Shown here: positions 1 to 11,461 of the stretch, piece by piece | Layout of the letters: every line of letters starts with the position of its first letter | Position numbering within the stretch: the stretch's first letter is position 1 | Assembly (NCBI GenBank): GCA_015179125.1 | Contig: WHVA01000145.1 | Span: forward strand, 162,936 to 226,935 | DNA: 64,000 bases | DNA from: Gautieria morchelliformis | Taxonomy: Eukaryota; Basidiomycota; Agaricomycetes; Gomphales; Gomphaceae | Direction: 5' to 3' | Translations under genes and position numbers: made by a program | The notes under the pieces: generated by a model | Database searches by the model: none | Seen by the model: the letters and a program-made list of their open reading frames with translations, nothing else | What the model was told of the DNA's origin: nothing

Positions 1-41
1 GTGTCGGGGTGCCGAGTCTGGTGCCTGTGCGGTGGCATTAG
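1..41 (+). pseudogene. 3' end of a TF-like gene copy, cut by the window edge
   Basis: Codons from position 9 read VPSLVPVRWH followed by TAG at 39-41. The same C-terminus ends the TF-like copies at 27774 (minus strand), 43222 and 49449, so a fifth copy lies mostly outside the window to the left. Nothing more can be said about its integrity. Confidence 0.6.
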
Positions 42-717
42 GCTATTAGGAAGGCTCGGGATGTGTGGGATGTGTGGAATGCGGGATGCGTGGGTGTATG
101 GATAAGGCGGTATGAGGCGCAGAGCAAGAGCAACGGGCGCTTAATCATGATGTGACGTGCGCTGGGCCCGTATTCGTTTTAGGACTCGGAGGAGAGGGGG
201 GAAAGTGCCGCCGACGCCGCGACATGCGCCGTCACGGTGGGGGGTCGACTAGACTATAGACTATAATGGGTGGGGCCGGGAATGTGGGGCGGGGATCGGG
301 GTCGTGTATCGTGTACCGTGTATTGCGCGGCGACTCGGAGTGCCGCGTGCTGTCAGAACCCGGTGTATTGTGTTATATTCCCGTACTGGTATCTAAGTAT
401 CTCTCTCAGGCTGTCAAGCTTCGTAGGACAGTGCTACGCAATGTCTATATCTCTGCATTCGTATACCCAATACACTAATAGACCAATGCACCAGTACATT
501 AACTAGTACACGAATTCACGAATTCACCCAAACACCCAACTTTGAAATACGCGCTGCTTCCTGCCGCTACCTGAGTCCATTCCAGGCACTACCTAACCTA
601 ATTGTTGGAATTACAAACGCGGGCGGTCAAGGCCCATATTAATGGTGTTAACTATTTTCGGTGCGAGACATCTGTTAACAACTTAACATCTGGTAACTTC
701 GGGTCGAAAGACATTAT

Positions 718-831
718 CGAAAGACAAAGGAGGGTAACACTCGTACTACGTAACTGCCAACAATAAGTAACAAGTCATCTTATTGTTGATCGACTCCGAG
801 AGGCTGTTACGATGGAGTCCTTTGTCTTTCG
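718..831. other. Nested dyad: 14-bp outer and 9-bp inner inverted repeat
   Basis: CGAAAGACAAAGGA at 718 is repeated inverted as TCCTTTGTCTTTCG ending at 831. An inner pair CAACAATAA / TTATTGTTG sits between them. The same nested dyad, 108 bp long, is kept at 26954-27061 and 50163-50270. Conservation of both arms in three diverged copies could mean a structured RNA, a regulatory dyad or an old foldback element; the sequence does not say which. Confidence 0.6.
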
Positions 832-1207
832 CGTTTGGGATTGAATTGTCCGACTAATTCAGATGGTGAGTATACTTAGGTGTCAATTCTCCTTTCGCCA
901 GTCTGCGTCGGATCACACGTACCGCCACCGCCACATCTCGAATGAATCTCGCATCTCAGCGCATCTCGCAACGCTATGCAGTATGTACAGTCGCGGACAA
1001 CCAAAGTCCACCAACTTAGTAGCCAGTGACTGAGAGATTTGGGGGTTAATCTGACTTCAGATTCGGACTCAGGAAGGCAAAATACGTCGAAAAACACTCC
1101 TTTGGAATTTTTCCCACGAGGATTTCAGCCGGCCAAATTTTTGGACAAAAATTTCAAAAATTTAACATATAAAGGGTCATTTATTCGGTGCCTAAAGTAG
1201 GTACGTG

Positions 1208-3880
1208 TCAGTTGCGGCTGACAATTGCATCAAGATGCATCATAGCACTGCGTGAGACTGTACGATGGCCCTTTTGTTTTCTAACAGCCCATGCTGCTGC
1301 CTGCCCTGTCAGGCCAATCCTGTAAGCACTCATGAACCGCCAGGCTCTGTTGATAAAACGTCGGATGACATCCACCGGGCAAGCATTGAGAGCAGCAAAT
1401 GCTGCTTTTTTGGCATCATCGAAGGTTCTCTTGGGCACTTGCCGATATCTGTACTTCACCCACCCCCAATACTTAGACAATGTGAATAAGTTGACAAATT
1501 ACCAATTGAAGTAAAAGTAAATATTACCATTTCAATGGGATTGAGTTCACAGTGGAACTTTGGGAGGAATATGCATTCATGCCCAGCCTCTTTTATGAGT
1601 GTTTCAAGCATAGACACCTGGTTTACAAAGTCATCTTGCTGGCTAAGCAGTCGAGCCATGCAGCACCATTGACTCTCGAATGGACAGACAGGGGAACACT
1701 TTGCCTTGAGACCTTTAATATTAAACCCACGTTCTGTAAGAGTCTGTTCCAGGCCTTTCTGTTGGCCATCATCAGTGGTCATTCTCTGTACTTTGCCACG
1801 GAGTTCAGGTGTGGGATTGTTGTGTGGAATAATTGTATCCTTCTGATGCCGTTGCTTGCCACCATTGCTTTTATTCATTTCAAATGCCTTGAGTGCATCT
1901 GGTGGCAGCGCCGCATGTGCAGATGACTGATCAAATATAAAAAGGGCTTGACAGCCAGGGTGTGCCGCTTCGAATGTTGGAATTGCTGAAGATTTCACTT
2001 GCTCAATGAGTTGAGCACAATCCCAGTATGGATCTGCATTTGAACCAGGAAAGATGACCTTGCGTGCACTGGAGGAAATGCTGCCATCGTCATTGAAAGA
2101 AACCAACCGTCCGTTCACCTCCTCTATGAAGTCTGAGATGTGAATCAGCCGACCATTTCCTTTTTTCTGGAGGATTTGTTCACCCTTCTGTAGCCTGACA
2201 TGGTTGATTAGATTCAAGTATAAGAATTAAATATACATACATACCAGGTAGAACCTTTGAAGTCATTTTGTTGACAGCAGCTCTCATCGTGAAACTCAGC
2301 AATGAGAAGCCTTTCACCTGGCTGAAGTTTGGGTTCAACTTGCTTCAGCTCAGGCCCCTCAAATTTAATCATCCGTTGTTCATATTTCTCCATCATTGGG
2401 AGAAAAACCTCATTCCGATACTTGACAACGTCAGCCCTCTCATGGCCATCCATATACACCCCTTTTCGCAAGATGGTGCGTGTCCAGCCAAGATTCACCA
2501 ACCACCTCCGTGCAGTCCTCTCGCAGAGTGGTTTCTTCAAGGTAATATTCAGGGAGGGGAGAATCTGTGAGTTGAGGGCATGGCAGAAGAGCTGAGGGGT
2601 GATTGAGCCAATGCGCTGTTCTGTAAGCCATGTTCTTGCCGCAACTTTGACAGCCTCATCTTTTAATAGAGACTGTGAGTTCTTGCTGCCACCCCTGGAT
2701 TCAATAGGGAGCTGCTCAAATACTTGATAATGGCGTGCAAGACCTCTGATACGGCGTGCAAAATGTTCGCTGGATCCACCCTGCTTTTCATGCCACTGTG
2801 CTGCAACCTCCCTGCTTGAAGTGATCCAGCCATGACCCTTCAACCGAAGTGTGGCAAAATTACGAAGGATCATTAGCTGGTTGATGTCCTTCAGTGGCAT
2901 ATGTGCATGCTTTTTTTTCAAATCATCTTTGACTTGATCTCGCAAGTCCTTCCAGCCACGAATATTCACCAATGGCCTCACCATGTCTGTAACCTCATCT
3001 TCCCATGGCTCTTCTTCTCCAGCTGTGTCCCCTTCACCTCCTTCTTCACCTCCTTCTCCAGCTGTGTCCCCTTCGCCTCCCTCTTCGCCTCCTTCTCCAG
3101 CTGTGTCCCCTTCACCTCCTTCTCCACCAGCGTCCCCTCCTTCTTCAGCCTCACCATCGCTGCCACTTCCATCCTCTGTGCTTCTCTCCTTTCGCTTTCA
3201 GGACGTTGCAATAGGAGTAAGGTCTTCAAAGGAAAGTGGTGGAGGAGTAAGGGACTCTTGGTGAATCTGGATAGGAGCCGTGGCAGGTGCTTCAGAGCGG
3301 GCCACAACAGGCAGGCACGTCACATAAGTATCAAGAGTTTGCTGACCCTCTAACATGGAACGATAACGACGCCGAGTGCGTTCTGATTTACTGCCGACAT
3401 CTGGGCCTTTGACATATTGTTTGGGACGAGCTGCGCAACAAAGGTTGGCCTATTTTTGAGTGCGGCAGAAACTTATAACTCACCTTTTTTATCCATCAAT
3501 CGCTTCATCCTCTTTCTCTTCGACGCTTCTGGCATCCAATCCTCATCACTCGGATCATCACCATTTGCCACGGCAAATTTCAGGAGTCTCGCATGCAAAA
3601 CATGCTCCTCCTCCCCCAAACCCAGCCATCCAGTGTCAGAATCGACTGACCCATCGTCTTCGTCGTTCGACTCCTCTGATTCCTCCCAGTTTGGCCGCAA
3701 ACTGTCGTTCTGGTGAGGTTCCCAGGCTGGGTCATCTTCCTCTGTGCTGCTGGGATCAGTAGAAAGAGCAGCTGCTGAATGAAGCAGGGACACCTGGGAG
3801 GGTGCATCCACAGGTGAGACAACATGCTGGGCTTGGTTTCGAAGCCCAGTGATATTACGCTTTTGTTTCTTGCCTCGCAT
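1208..3880 (-). CDS. DDE transposase of the Tc1/mariner-like element, four exons, one in-frame TGA
   Basis: Exons on the minus strand are read as 3484-3880, 2245-3430, 1528-2194 and 1208-1471, all with GT-AG introns. The N-terminal part is acidic and includes a 13-residue repeat. The catalytic residues fit a DDE enzyme: FHDES (first Asp), IFDQSSAH (second Asp), CELNPIE (Glu), followed by YWGWVKYRYR. A Cys-rich insert (KCSPVCP..CC) lies between the second Asp and the Glu, so the spacing is far longer than the classic 34 residues; this is typical of an Agaricomycete family usually left unnamed. One TGA near 3206 interrupts the frame upstream of the repeat, and both copies share it. It is either an unrecognised intron or an inactivating change inherited by both copies. 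The catalytic exons are open here, unlike in copy 2. Confidence 0.75.
3014..3127 (-). repeat. 39-bp minisatellite in the transposase coding sequence
   Basis: Three tandem copies of a 39-bp unit encode the 13-residue acidic motif GEGGEEGGEGDTA on the minus strand, just before the conserved PLVNIRGWKDLRDQ segment. The same array with the same copy number is in the second element at 38798-38911. Confidence 0.75.
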
Positions 3881-4270
3881 GCGTCAAGCTGGCCAAATCA
3901 CGTGAGTATGTTATGTAATGTAATATTAAAATAATTATTTCGCCTGCATCCGTCGTGGAAATTTTTTTATTTCTTCAGAATCAGATTCAGCTTGAAGAAA
4001 GCTATCGATTCCGCTATTTTCTATATTTTTAGCTATTTTTTTGGTGTCCGGCCAAATTTTGAAGGGCCAAATTTTCAAATAGCACGTTCTGAGGAATCTG
4101 CTCGTGGAAACCTGCCCGTAAGGACCTAAATAGACTCTATCTAGGCTTAAAAACGATATTCTAATGTGGGTGGGGTGCCCATAACTGGTTAATTTTTTTA
4201 GTGGTCTTTGGTTGTCCGCGACTGTAGTCCCGACTCTCCGAGGCGGTACCGTACGCGCGTACATACAATA

Positions 4271-4935
4271 TAAGGTAGAGGCAGCTAGGAACCGGCACCC
4301 CCTTACATAAGCCTGCAGGCCTGTTCGAAGAAAACCTATAAGCAATTACTCAAGATAGATAATTCATATATTTTGCCTAGAATCCATTCATTATATGTCA
4401 GGCTATCATTTGTTGCAAAGGATTTATTCATTTTCTCAAAGTTGGTAGAGGAGTTGCATTTCCAAAGTTGGAGTGTCAAAAAAATTATATTTTTATTTCT
4501 ACATAGTTTTGGAGCGATTTGGAGCAACTTTCGTTTTTCCAAGGAGATGGATTTTGCGCATCACGTGACCCCACGTGACCTCGGCTAGCCTAAGAAAACT
4601 TAAAAAATTATTTATCTAAATTTATTGCATTTCATTTGCATTTTTAAAACTAGTTTCATTGCGAGTTAACTTTCATAGCAGTATTGGGGGGCTCCCTACC
4701 AAAAGATGTTGATTGGTTCCCAAGCTGTCTGGGCTAACCGGTGGTATCACAGGCACTACATTCTTCCAAACACTATCCTAGATGAACTTCAGAAGGCTGG
4801 GAAGAGATACAGATTTTATATCCTAATTTATATTGCTAAAAAAAAAAAAATTTCCTAAACCCTCAGATTTTGCGCTCACGTGACGTAGGCGCCCATATTA
4901 CATAAGGGTGCCGGTTCCTAGCTGCCTCTACCTTA
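4271..4935. mobile_element. MITE-like element with 28-bp perfect terminal inverted repeats and TA target duplication
   Basis: A 665-bp insertion bounded by TA (4271-4272 and 4934-4935). Its ends are perfect inverted repeats starting AGGTAGAGGCAGCTAGGAAC and continuing through CGGCACCC. The homologous spacer at 50460-50475 runs from GTACGCGCGT to GATTCTGCC without it, so the insertion is recent relative to unit duplication. It carries no transposase. A short open stretch at about 4708-4850 (GSQAVWANRWYHRHY, then ILDELQKAGKRY) may be a relic of a parent gene. Its termini differ from the neighbouring mariner element, so another transposase must mobilise it. Confidence 0.8.
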
Positions 4936-5442
4936 CATGGATTCTGCCAACCCCGCAATTCGAGCTCCTGACTCAGATCACTGGAGCAACAGACGCTGAT
5001 TTATGAAAGGAAGGAAGACATCACACAGCGCGCTGTTGCTGTTGCTGTTATTTGTCGCAGACTCAATGTGTGTAAGTAATTCGGAGCATCATGGCACGGT
5101 GTAATGATGCGCGGCTGACAACTGGCGTTCGTTTTGCGTCTGACTCTGGGTCCCGGAGCCCACGGGCGGGTGCGGAGGGGACATGACAATAATAATTCTT
5201 TTTTTTTCAATCTCAAGTCAAATGTTGGGATGGGAGCGGCGCCACGACCCACCCGGTGGACGCATGCCGCGTGCACGGCGGTCGTCAGACTAGGACCTGG
5301 ACCGCGGGTCGTGCATCGTGCAGCATGCATCGCGACTCCAAGCCATGAGGCCATGAGTCGAGTGCGGGGCTGGAAGTACAGGCTACAGCGGCAGGACACG
5401 CACCGCATGACGATGGCGTCAAGTGCGGCTGTATCACGACTC

Positions 5443-5541
5443 TGTAGAGATTCGAGGTGGGTCGCAGTAGGGACAAAAACGGCAGCATATTACTAAGCAA
5501 CTGTAACTAGCCTAACTAACGAGATTATACTAACTCCAACA
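5443..5541 (-). repeat. Cop-A 3' LTR (99 bp)
   Basis: It matches the LTR at 19589-19687 at 98 of 99 positions (C/A difference near position 74). TG...CA ends and a short purine tract (AAGAGGG on the minus strand) next to it support the assignment. Confidence 0.8.
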
Positions 5542-5564
5542 TACCCTCTTAATCGAGTAACGAG

Positions 5565-6002
5565 TTAGTCGTCTGATGCAGCATAGCACACAAAAGCAGC
5601 CTGAGTAACTTCCTTTACCAATTTCTCCTTTTCCTTTTTCTTCCTCTGCTTCCGGTCCATCTTCTCTTTTCTCTTCTGTTCCTCATCTGGTGAAGTGGTC
5701 GAACCATCGCTAGAGGCTGAGTGGTCGCGTATCCTATCTGGGCAGTCTCCGTGCATGTGGCCTCTCTTTCCGCACCAGAAACAGGTAACATATCGTTTCA
5801 TGGCCTTTCCCTTTGCGTAGAGAACTGTGTCATGATGTAGTTCCACGTCGTTTACCATTAGTTGCCGTGATTCCTTGTTTAGGAGGTGTGTAATGACCAG
5901 GTCAAGGCTGAGTTGGTCATCAGGGGTGGCATCCAGCGTGATACCAAAGTTCTCGATGTCGGTGGCAAACCTAGTGTGAGGACTACGATGGTGTTGTCAT
6001 CC
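5565..6002 (-). pseudogene. Cop-A gag, C-terminal half with CCHC zinc knuckle
   Basis: The minus strand encodes VVLT-GLPP, then after a frame change DATPDDQLSLDLVI and a long basic segment. The zinc knuckle is CFWCGKRGHMHGDC, followed by the Lys/Glu-rich KRKEKMDRKQRKKK, ending YAASDD then a stop 24 bp from the LTR. This is the copia UBN2-type gag. The upstream half lies at 19022-19436, on the other side of the gypsy insertion. In complete copia elements the protease follows the YAAS segment; here the frame stops and the LTR begins, so pol is absent rather than decayed in place. Confidence 0.75.
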
Positions 6003-6007
6003 GTGAT

Positions 6008-6445
6008 TGTAAGGGCAACCCTAGCTGGCTGTGGAGATCACACTACCACACAACTGACAAGGGGAAATCCAAAGAGAAAAGTCTAAGGACCCCCAATGTC
6101 AGCGAGCCGGTATTATACTACGCTCCGCAGCCAGGGACAACACTTGGCACTCACCATCAACTCTGCATCCCCCTGACCCCCCCGACCCTTGATCGACCCT
6201 TGATCGACCCTTGATGCCACCTATTACGCAAGTCGCTTGACTTCCGACACTGTTCCGAGAGCGGAAGTCAGAAATTGAAGTGGAACTGGCAAAGTGAACA
6301 GAACTGGTGGAAGTTCTCCCAGAAGCAGAATCATTTCCGAAAGCGGAGTTGGAGATGGAATCAGAACCGGAAGCAGAGTCGGAAATGGAGTTGGAACTGG
6401 GTGTGGTATAGGAACTGAAAATGGACAACAGGGTGTCCCCTGACA
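6008..6445 (-). repeat. G1 3' LTR (438 bp)
   Basis: It aligns over its whole length with 18598-19021. It carries three copies of a CGACCCTTGAT unit where the other LTR has two, which explains most of the length difference. The plus-strand second half is dense in GGAA-type hexamers. Confidence 0.85.
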
Positions 6446-6797
6446 TCACCCCCCCTCTAGCGGGCTGCGTCCTCAAATCACGGGACACGAGGGATCGAAA
6501 AGCTAGCGAAAGGATCTGGCAAGGGGCACCAGGGTGTGTCCTATAGAACTTGCGGAGTTTGTCCAGAGCAGAAACATCTTGCTCCGGGACCCGCGAATTC
6601 TCCTCATACCCATACCCTTCCCATTTCATGAGGAATTGAAGTTGTCCTCGCACAAACCGGCTGTCCAGGATCCGTTCCACCACATAGTGCTCTTCCCCAT
6701 CTACGATTTCCAGTGGAGGTGGAGGACGAGCCTTCTGACCTGGAATTGGGTCCTCAGGCGCAGGGAGCAACTTCACTATGTTGAAGACAGGGTGGAG
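6446..6797 (-). pseudogene. G1 integrase C-terminus with chromodomain
   Basis: The minus strand reads LHPVFNIVKLLPAPED, then PPPLEIVDGEEHYVVERI, LDSRFVRGQLQFLMKW and EGYGYEENSRVPEQDV. That is the chromodomain typical of fungal chromoviruses, which targets integration to marked chromatin. The N-terminal continuation is at 11462-11543, separated by the 4.66-kb element. The frame is open here and runs on into the LTR. Confidence 0.85.
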
Positions 6798-7194
6798 CAT
6801 CAGGAAAAAGGCATGGTGATACACAGTCCCACGTAGGTGATGTAGGACTTATAGCCCTGTAGGACATTGCCCGTTTATGGAGCGTACCGTAGTTTGGGTG
6901 TAGTGCTGTAGGCCGGTGTAGGCCGGTGTAGCTGTCATGTAGGGCTACATAGCGCGCCCACAAGACTACATTAAGCCCTGTACCTCGATGTAACGGCGAG
7001 GTAGTTGCACTGTAGCACTATCCTGCGCGCCATATTTCTTCAATTTGAGCTATTCTGGGATCAACTTCAATTGTTACATTTTTATGTTTGATTTGAGCTA
7101 GTTAGAGAGAATATATCACATATATGCACGTGTACTATTCGCGACATGGCCCATGGGCAAATAAAGGCAATTGACCCCTCGATCCCCCCCAATT

Positions 7195-10091
7195 TCAATC
7201 CTCGTTGGATGATTCAATGGCCTGCGCGGCCAGGGAGAACTTCGTCATGTTGAATTCTGGCTTCGGGTCATCTTGCAAGATCGGCAGGTGAGCATACAAT
7301 CTAGAGATAGCGCCCCAGGTCAAGGTGCTTTGTGAAGGGTTAATAACACAGAGAGACATACCTGCCATTATCATGCAGATTCTCCTTTAATTGAGCAAGA
7401 CTCTTTGCTGATTTCACGCTAAAAGTTCACCAGGCTTCCAGGGCCCTCGAAATCACGCGCCTTCGGTTTCCCTTTCCTGCTAGGACCTGTCAAGATTGGT
7501 TTTTAGGCATTAATATCATGTATTAGTGAACACAACGAATGCCCAGATAACTTGTGTGAAGAGGTATGCCATTCGGCGGATAAGTGAACCGATGAATGTT
7601 CACGAAACAAAGGGGTTGCCCGAACGGGGCTCCCCCTGTCTACAGTTGTAGCGAAAACAGCTTGCAGCACTTGACGACGCAACGTGCAAGATATTGCGGA
7701 AGGGCTGTCTAAGTTTCGACAGTCCCTTCGCTGGCGAAGGTGCTCCTTAGGAGCCCTTCGCCAACAGCACAGAAAGTAGTTCGAAGGCTAAGGTAACGAA
7801 GATGAAGTATGAGAACTCACCAGTGATGCCTAAGTCCTTGGCTGGTCGAAGATAGAAATATTCAAGGAGAGGCTCAAGACGATGATCACAGCGAGGTCAA
7901 GTTTGCACAAGATGGACGACGTATGATAATTGAACTGGAGAATATACATGCGAATGTAAACTACTTATATCGAATGCTCGTACGGTATCATCGAATAGGA
8001 AAGAGGCCATCACGAGTCAGGGTTAGATAGGGGTGCGCAGTCATGATACTAAGGAGATGGAATAAAAATACAATAGAGTGAGGGAGGGGTGCGAATATGA
8101 AACGACAGAGAGTAAAGGTGGCGAAGGTACTTATGTACGAAACCATGTCTTGGGGCCCGCATACATGTCACCCTGCACAAACTCTTCGTTCACTGGGTCG
8201 ATCCCACACGACCTTCTGAGGGAAAGCTCCGCGAACATACTTTGGCCATATGAAAACCCAAAGGGGTTGGATTTAAGATGATGATGGGGTTAGTGATGAA
8301 TCATCATGCCGGGTAAATGGTACCGATCGTATTTGATGGCGTGCCTTTGTTGGTGAAATGTGCGAGCAGCGAATAGCGGTTCGGCGAAATGCGGCAAAGG
8401 GTGAACGGAGAGGACATAGAGGAGGCGTGGCCGGAGGGAGGGGCGAAGCCGAGCAAACACAGAAGAGGAGTAGCGAACGAGGGAATGGGGGTAACAAGGT
8501 TCAGGAAATACATAGGTCATGGCAATCTGATTTGTCAGAACACCATCGAAGAGGGCCGAGCAGAGGAGGTGGTAGGTCCAACAATGACTGCTAAGTTAGT
8601 CCGAAGACGTCGATCGCTTGTTGACGGCATAACCATGGTCATTGTCGCGAACAGCGAGAATTGGTTGCCGAACATGACAATGGCGATCGAAACGACCATG
8701 GAGATGGGGTGACAAATGGTAAGACAGAGCACCTGAATATGAGAAATAGACGCATCATGACAGGACCCTGCTTCCCCCTCTCCTCCCAGTTGATCTTGTG
8801 CTCGGTCAGTCGCTTGGTTGTAAATGGCTATGTCAACATATCCATATGAAGTATTTGCAAAAATTTTACTTACATGTTTGTCTTGTGAAAGTGAGGTTTG
8901 TTTTTCATGACCGGGCTCCAGACTATTGAGAGTGTGCGGCCGCTTGTTGCCTGACGGCGTGGCATATTCATGCTGACGAACCCCTGGGTGGGTGGATGTT
9001 TGGGTATCAGTGTCAATGAGGTCGTCGTACAACCGTTTGTGAGTTCGGTGTGGCTAGTAGCAATGAATGTTAGACTAGCAAGTGTGCACTCAATAAATAT
9101 CACGTACATCCTCAACATTGTCCTGGTCCACCGTTGCATTGCAGGATGTTGTCTTTGGAGTTCTGTGGGGGCCTTCAGGCCCTGGAGACGAAAGTATCTG
9201 GCGGTGTTTGCCTGGCATAACCTGGGTGATACGGGCTTGGCTCGTAATTGGTGAGCTCTGAGCAACCCCAGGCGGCCTCCGCAAGGTTTGCGAGGCTGAG
9301 GTGGAATAGGTGGTGAGGGGTGTAAACTGCTATTGATGGAAGCTGAGGCTCTCTGGCATGATAAGTGGACACGAACCTCGTCTTCAATAGAAACTCGCAC
9401 TTCATTGATGGAGTCTAAGGAGGGAAATATGAACATGCACATCGTCCCACAGCGAAGCAAATAGCACCTATGCTCTCCCCACCATCCTCTGGGTCTGAGG
9501 AATCTGCGTCAAGATCGTCAAGGTACGCCTGTATGTCCTCAGTACTGAGGCCTGCAGCTATCATGGATTCTATGGCTTTCCGCTGCGTCTGCGATTTCAC
9601 TTGGGCCGCTTCCTTCGCTTCAGCTTCTTTGGTGCATCGTTCTCGTGCTTGTTCAAGTTTCACCATTTGGAGTTCTAGGGACAGGTCAGTGCATTAGAAT
9701 TAGCATAACACACCAGGCACTTGCTCCACTCGCATCCTTTTTCCGTCATCCCGTGAGTCATGCCTTTGGTGCGAGACAAGTCTGCATGCTCAGTGATGGC
9801 AGTGGCATGGGTGCTTGTCTTTGGGGCATTATTCGTGAGGGGAGCTGTGGCCTTACCCATATTCGGCTTTCTGGGGGCTGCACTGCATGTAGGAAGCTGT
9901 CGCAGATCGATTTCTTGAAGGGCTCGGTGTTTCTGCTTCATTGTCATGTGGAATCGAAGGCTGTGGTTTGATGCAAGTTGGCAATGAGGTGGTGGTTTGA
10001 CGCAGGTTGGCAACCGGTCACATGACTGGGGGTGACGGCGATTGTAGACCGAACAACATGACGTATGAAAAAAAATTGTTTTCAATATCAT
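7195..10091 (-). pseudogene. Decayed multi-exon gene inside the TIR element, function unknown (perhaps DUF6532-type)
   Basis: Minus-strand coding traces appear in order. They are MKQKHRALQEIDLRQLP (about 9950), MVKLEQARERCTKEAEAK with an acidic YLDDLDADSSDPEDGG tail (9415-9666), AVYTPHHLFHLSLANLAEAA (9180-9400), GNKRPHTLNSLEP (about 8930), DHRLEPLLEYFYLRPAK (about 7860), KGKPKARDFEGPG (about 7460) and a last exon 7195-7300 ending KFSLAAQAIESSNED. Frames change between pieces and stops intervene. Small GT-AG introns are visible, for example one ending at 7301. The order of a disordered N-terminus followed by a K-x-R-DFEGP segment resembles agaricomycete DUF6532 proteins, but this is a guess. 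It may have been captured by the element. Confidence 0.35.
7732..7763. other. Hairpin with a 15/16-bp stem
   Basis: TGGCGAAGGTGCTCCT is followed after one base by AGGAGCCCTTCGCCA, which pairs with one mismatch or bulge and almost no loop. It lies inside the 4.66-kb TIR element, between coding traces. A transposon end, a recombination relic or a transcription-stop structure are all possible. Confidence 0.4.
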
Positions 10092-10560
10092 CTGACAAGA
10101 CCCAATTATCGCGATTTAGTGGTGATAAAGAAGCCTGGCCTGTCTACATCTCTGTTGGCAACATAGCTAAGTCTGTTTGTCGCCAAACATCAAAATGCGC
10201 CATGATATTGCTTGGCTATATCCCCATTACCAAACTCGAATGCCTCTCCGAAGCCACACGCAAAGACCGTGCATATAGGCTGTTTCACTATTGTATGTCT
10301 TACATTCTCGGACTTTTTTCTGGACTCTCATCTTAGTATATACATGTTCCATATGTGCGATAGCGATTTTGTATTAGAGGACAATACCTGTTTCGTTGTA
10401 ACAAAAGAATGTGCAAGAGGATGGCGCTGCTGCTGACCTGGTAAAAAAAAGTTAGGAAGTGACGAGATCCGTGGAGAAGGGGACGAGGTGGGCATGGGTG
10501 TGGCAGTCTGGGAAAGTGTGATGCTAAATGCGAAGTGATCAAGCTGCGATCATTAGGTTA

Positions 10561-10929
10561 TCAAACGACTGAACTAAATAGGTTTACCAGGGTGGTATGT
10601 ACGGTGGGCCTCTCATATCCATCACCAACCTGCAACACGTACACGACAAAGAAGCCTTCCGGAAACTTCCATGTTGTAGTGTCGAGGATGATCTGGCGGT
10701 TGCGTAAAGCTTCGGCGAGAGCGAGTTGAGCAGCTCGACTGGCGTGCTCCAAATTGGAAATGACGATGATATGCAAGCCAAGTGTTGACAGTACACAGTT
10801 CTGTTCGGGGCTGTGGAAGGTGAGAAGCACTTGGAGGTGGCACAGTACTGTCTGACCCTTCTGTAAAGTGGGTGGAGGGTGGTGGTAGGCTGGTGCAAGA
10901 TGGTCTTCGTTTAGACGAAGACGAACCAC
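10561..10929 (-). CDS. Hypothetical ORF, 122 aa, within the TIR element
   Basis: The reading frame contains QLALAEALRNRQIILDTT and FPEGFFVVYVLQVGDG, which look protein-like in composition. No motif is recognised and no start context or introns can be argued. It could be an exon of the neighbouring decayed gene or a chance ORF. The region 10930-11461 holds no recognisable gene. Confidence 0.2.
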   Translation of the reverse strand: MVRLRLNEDHLAPAYHHPPPTLQKGQTVLCHLQVLLTFHSPEQNCVLSTLGLHIIVISNLEHASRAAQLALAEALRNRQIILDTTTWKFPEGFFVVYVLQVGDGYERPTVHTTLVNLFSSVV

Positions 10930-11461
10930 TGGAAGGGGATACGAAGAGGGATTCCATGAATTCTCCTAGGGGTTGAGGGGAGCGAATGTTAATGCGCTTG
11001 GCTTGCACTCCGAATACTGTGGAGAGAACCTGCGCAACATGGGTGTGAAGATACTTGACCTACCTGTACGATGACCAGTATGATAGTATACGAAAGGCAA
11101 AGTAGATGGGCACCTGGTGCTCATACGGCAGAGAAGGACAAACGCAAAGTCATATACGAGTCACTAGTAGTGGCCATGTGCACATCGCTGTACCCGTTCA
11201 ACAAGCCTATTTGCCATGTTTTCATGTGCAGGAGGCCAGCAACATGGGTAGCATGACAACAACCTGATTGGAGTACCGCGCCTGGAGTGGAATATCATGG
11301 CCTTTGTTAGTGACCCAGCCACATAGACTACGTTGATCTGGCATTAGTACGTTGGCCTACGCAGGCTACATAGGCAGGCCCGAGTTACCTGGACAGCAGT
11401 AGCGCCTGTCGGCCGATGTATTTTTGGGCTCGGTTACCAGGTTTTCAGCGTTTTCCTGATG

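Larger units (their letters stand above)
986..4226 (-). mobile_element. Tc1/mariner-like DNA transposon, copy 1
   Basis: A 3.24-kb element inserted at TA (986-987 and 4225-4226). Its ends are inverted repeats starting CAGTCGCGGACAACC and ending GGTTGTCCGCGACTG, about 28 bp with two mismatches. The TA duplication and a DDE-type transposase place it near the Tc1/mariner/IS630 group. The homologous unit at 50415-50435 lacks the element and serves as an empty site. Copy 2 at 36771-40010 is about 98% identical by eye and 1 bp shorter. AT-rich subterminal sequence (AAATTTTT motifs) lies inside both ends. Confidence 0.85.
1..5442 (+). repeat. Duplicated unit U1, distal part, interrupted by two DNA elements
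   Basis: This stretch matches the block at about 49410-51030 in the same orientation and 25600-27790 in the opposite one. It opens with the last codons of the TF-like gene (9-41, encoding VPSLVPVRWH then a stop), continues through the spacer with the CGAAAGACAAAGGA dyad, and resumes after the mariner element (986-4226) and after the MITE (4271-4935). Homology continues past the retroelement stack at 19688-19860. No intact gene is seen in it. The ORFs at 266-506 have counterparts in other copies but no recognisable domain. Confidence 0.8.
6798..11461. mobile_element. 4.66-kb DNA element with 11-bp terminal inverted repeats and TGTAG-rich subterminal region
   Basis: The insertion splits G1 integrase between SMSCL and LHPVFN. 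Its ends are CATCAGGAAAA at 6798-6808 and TTTTCCTGATG at 11451-11461. Subterminal TGTAG/CTACA motifs are dense at 6838-7015 (about nine) and recur near the right end (11310-11380), as in several cut-and-paste superfamilies. The target duplication is unclear (perhaps CT). No transposase motif was found. It contains a decayed multi-exon gene (7195-10091) and another ORF at 10561-10929, so it is a non-autonomous or cargo-bearing element of unknown superfamily. Confidence 0.5.
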
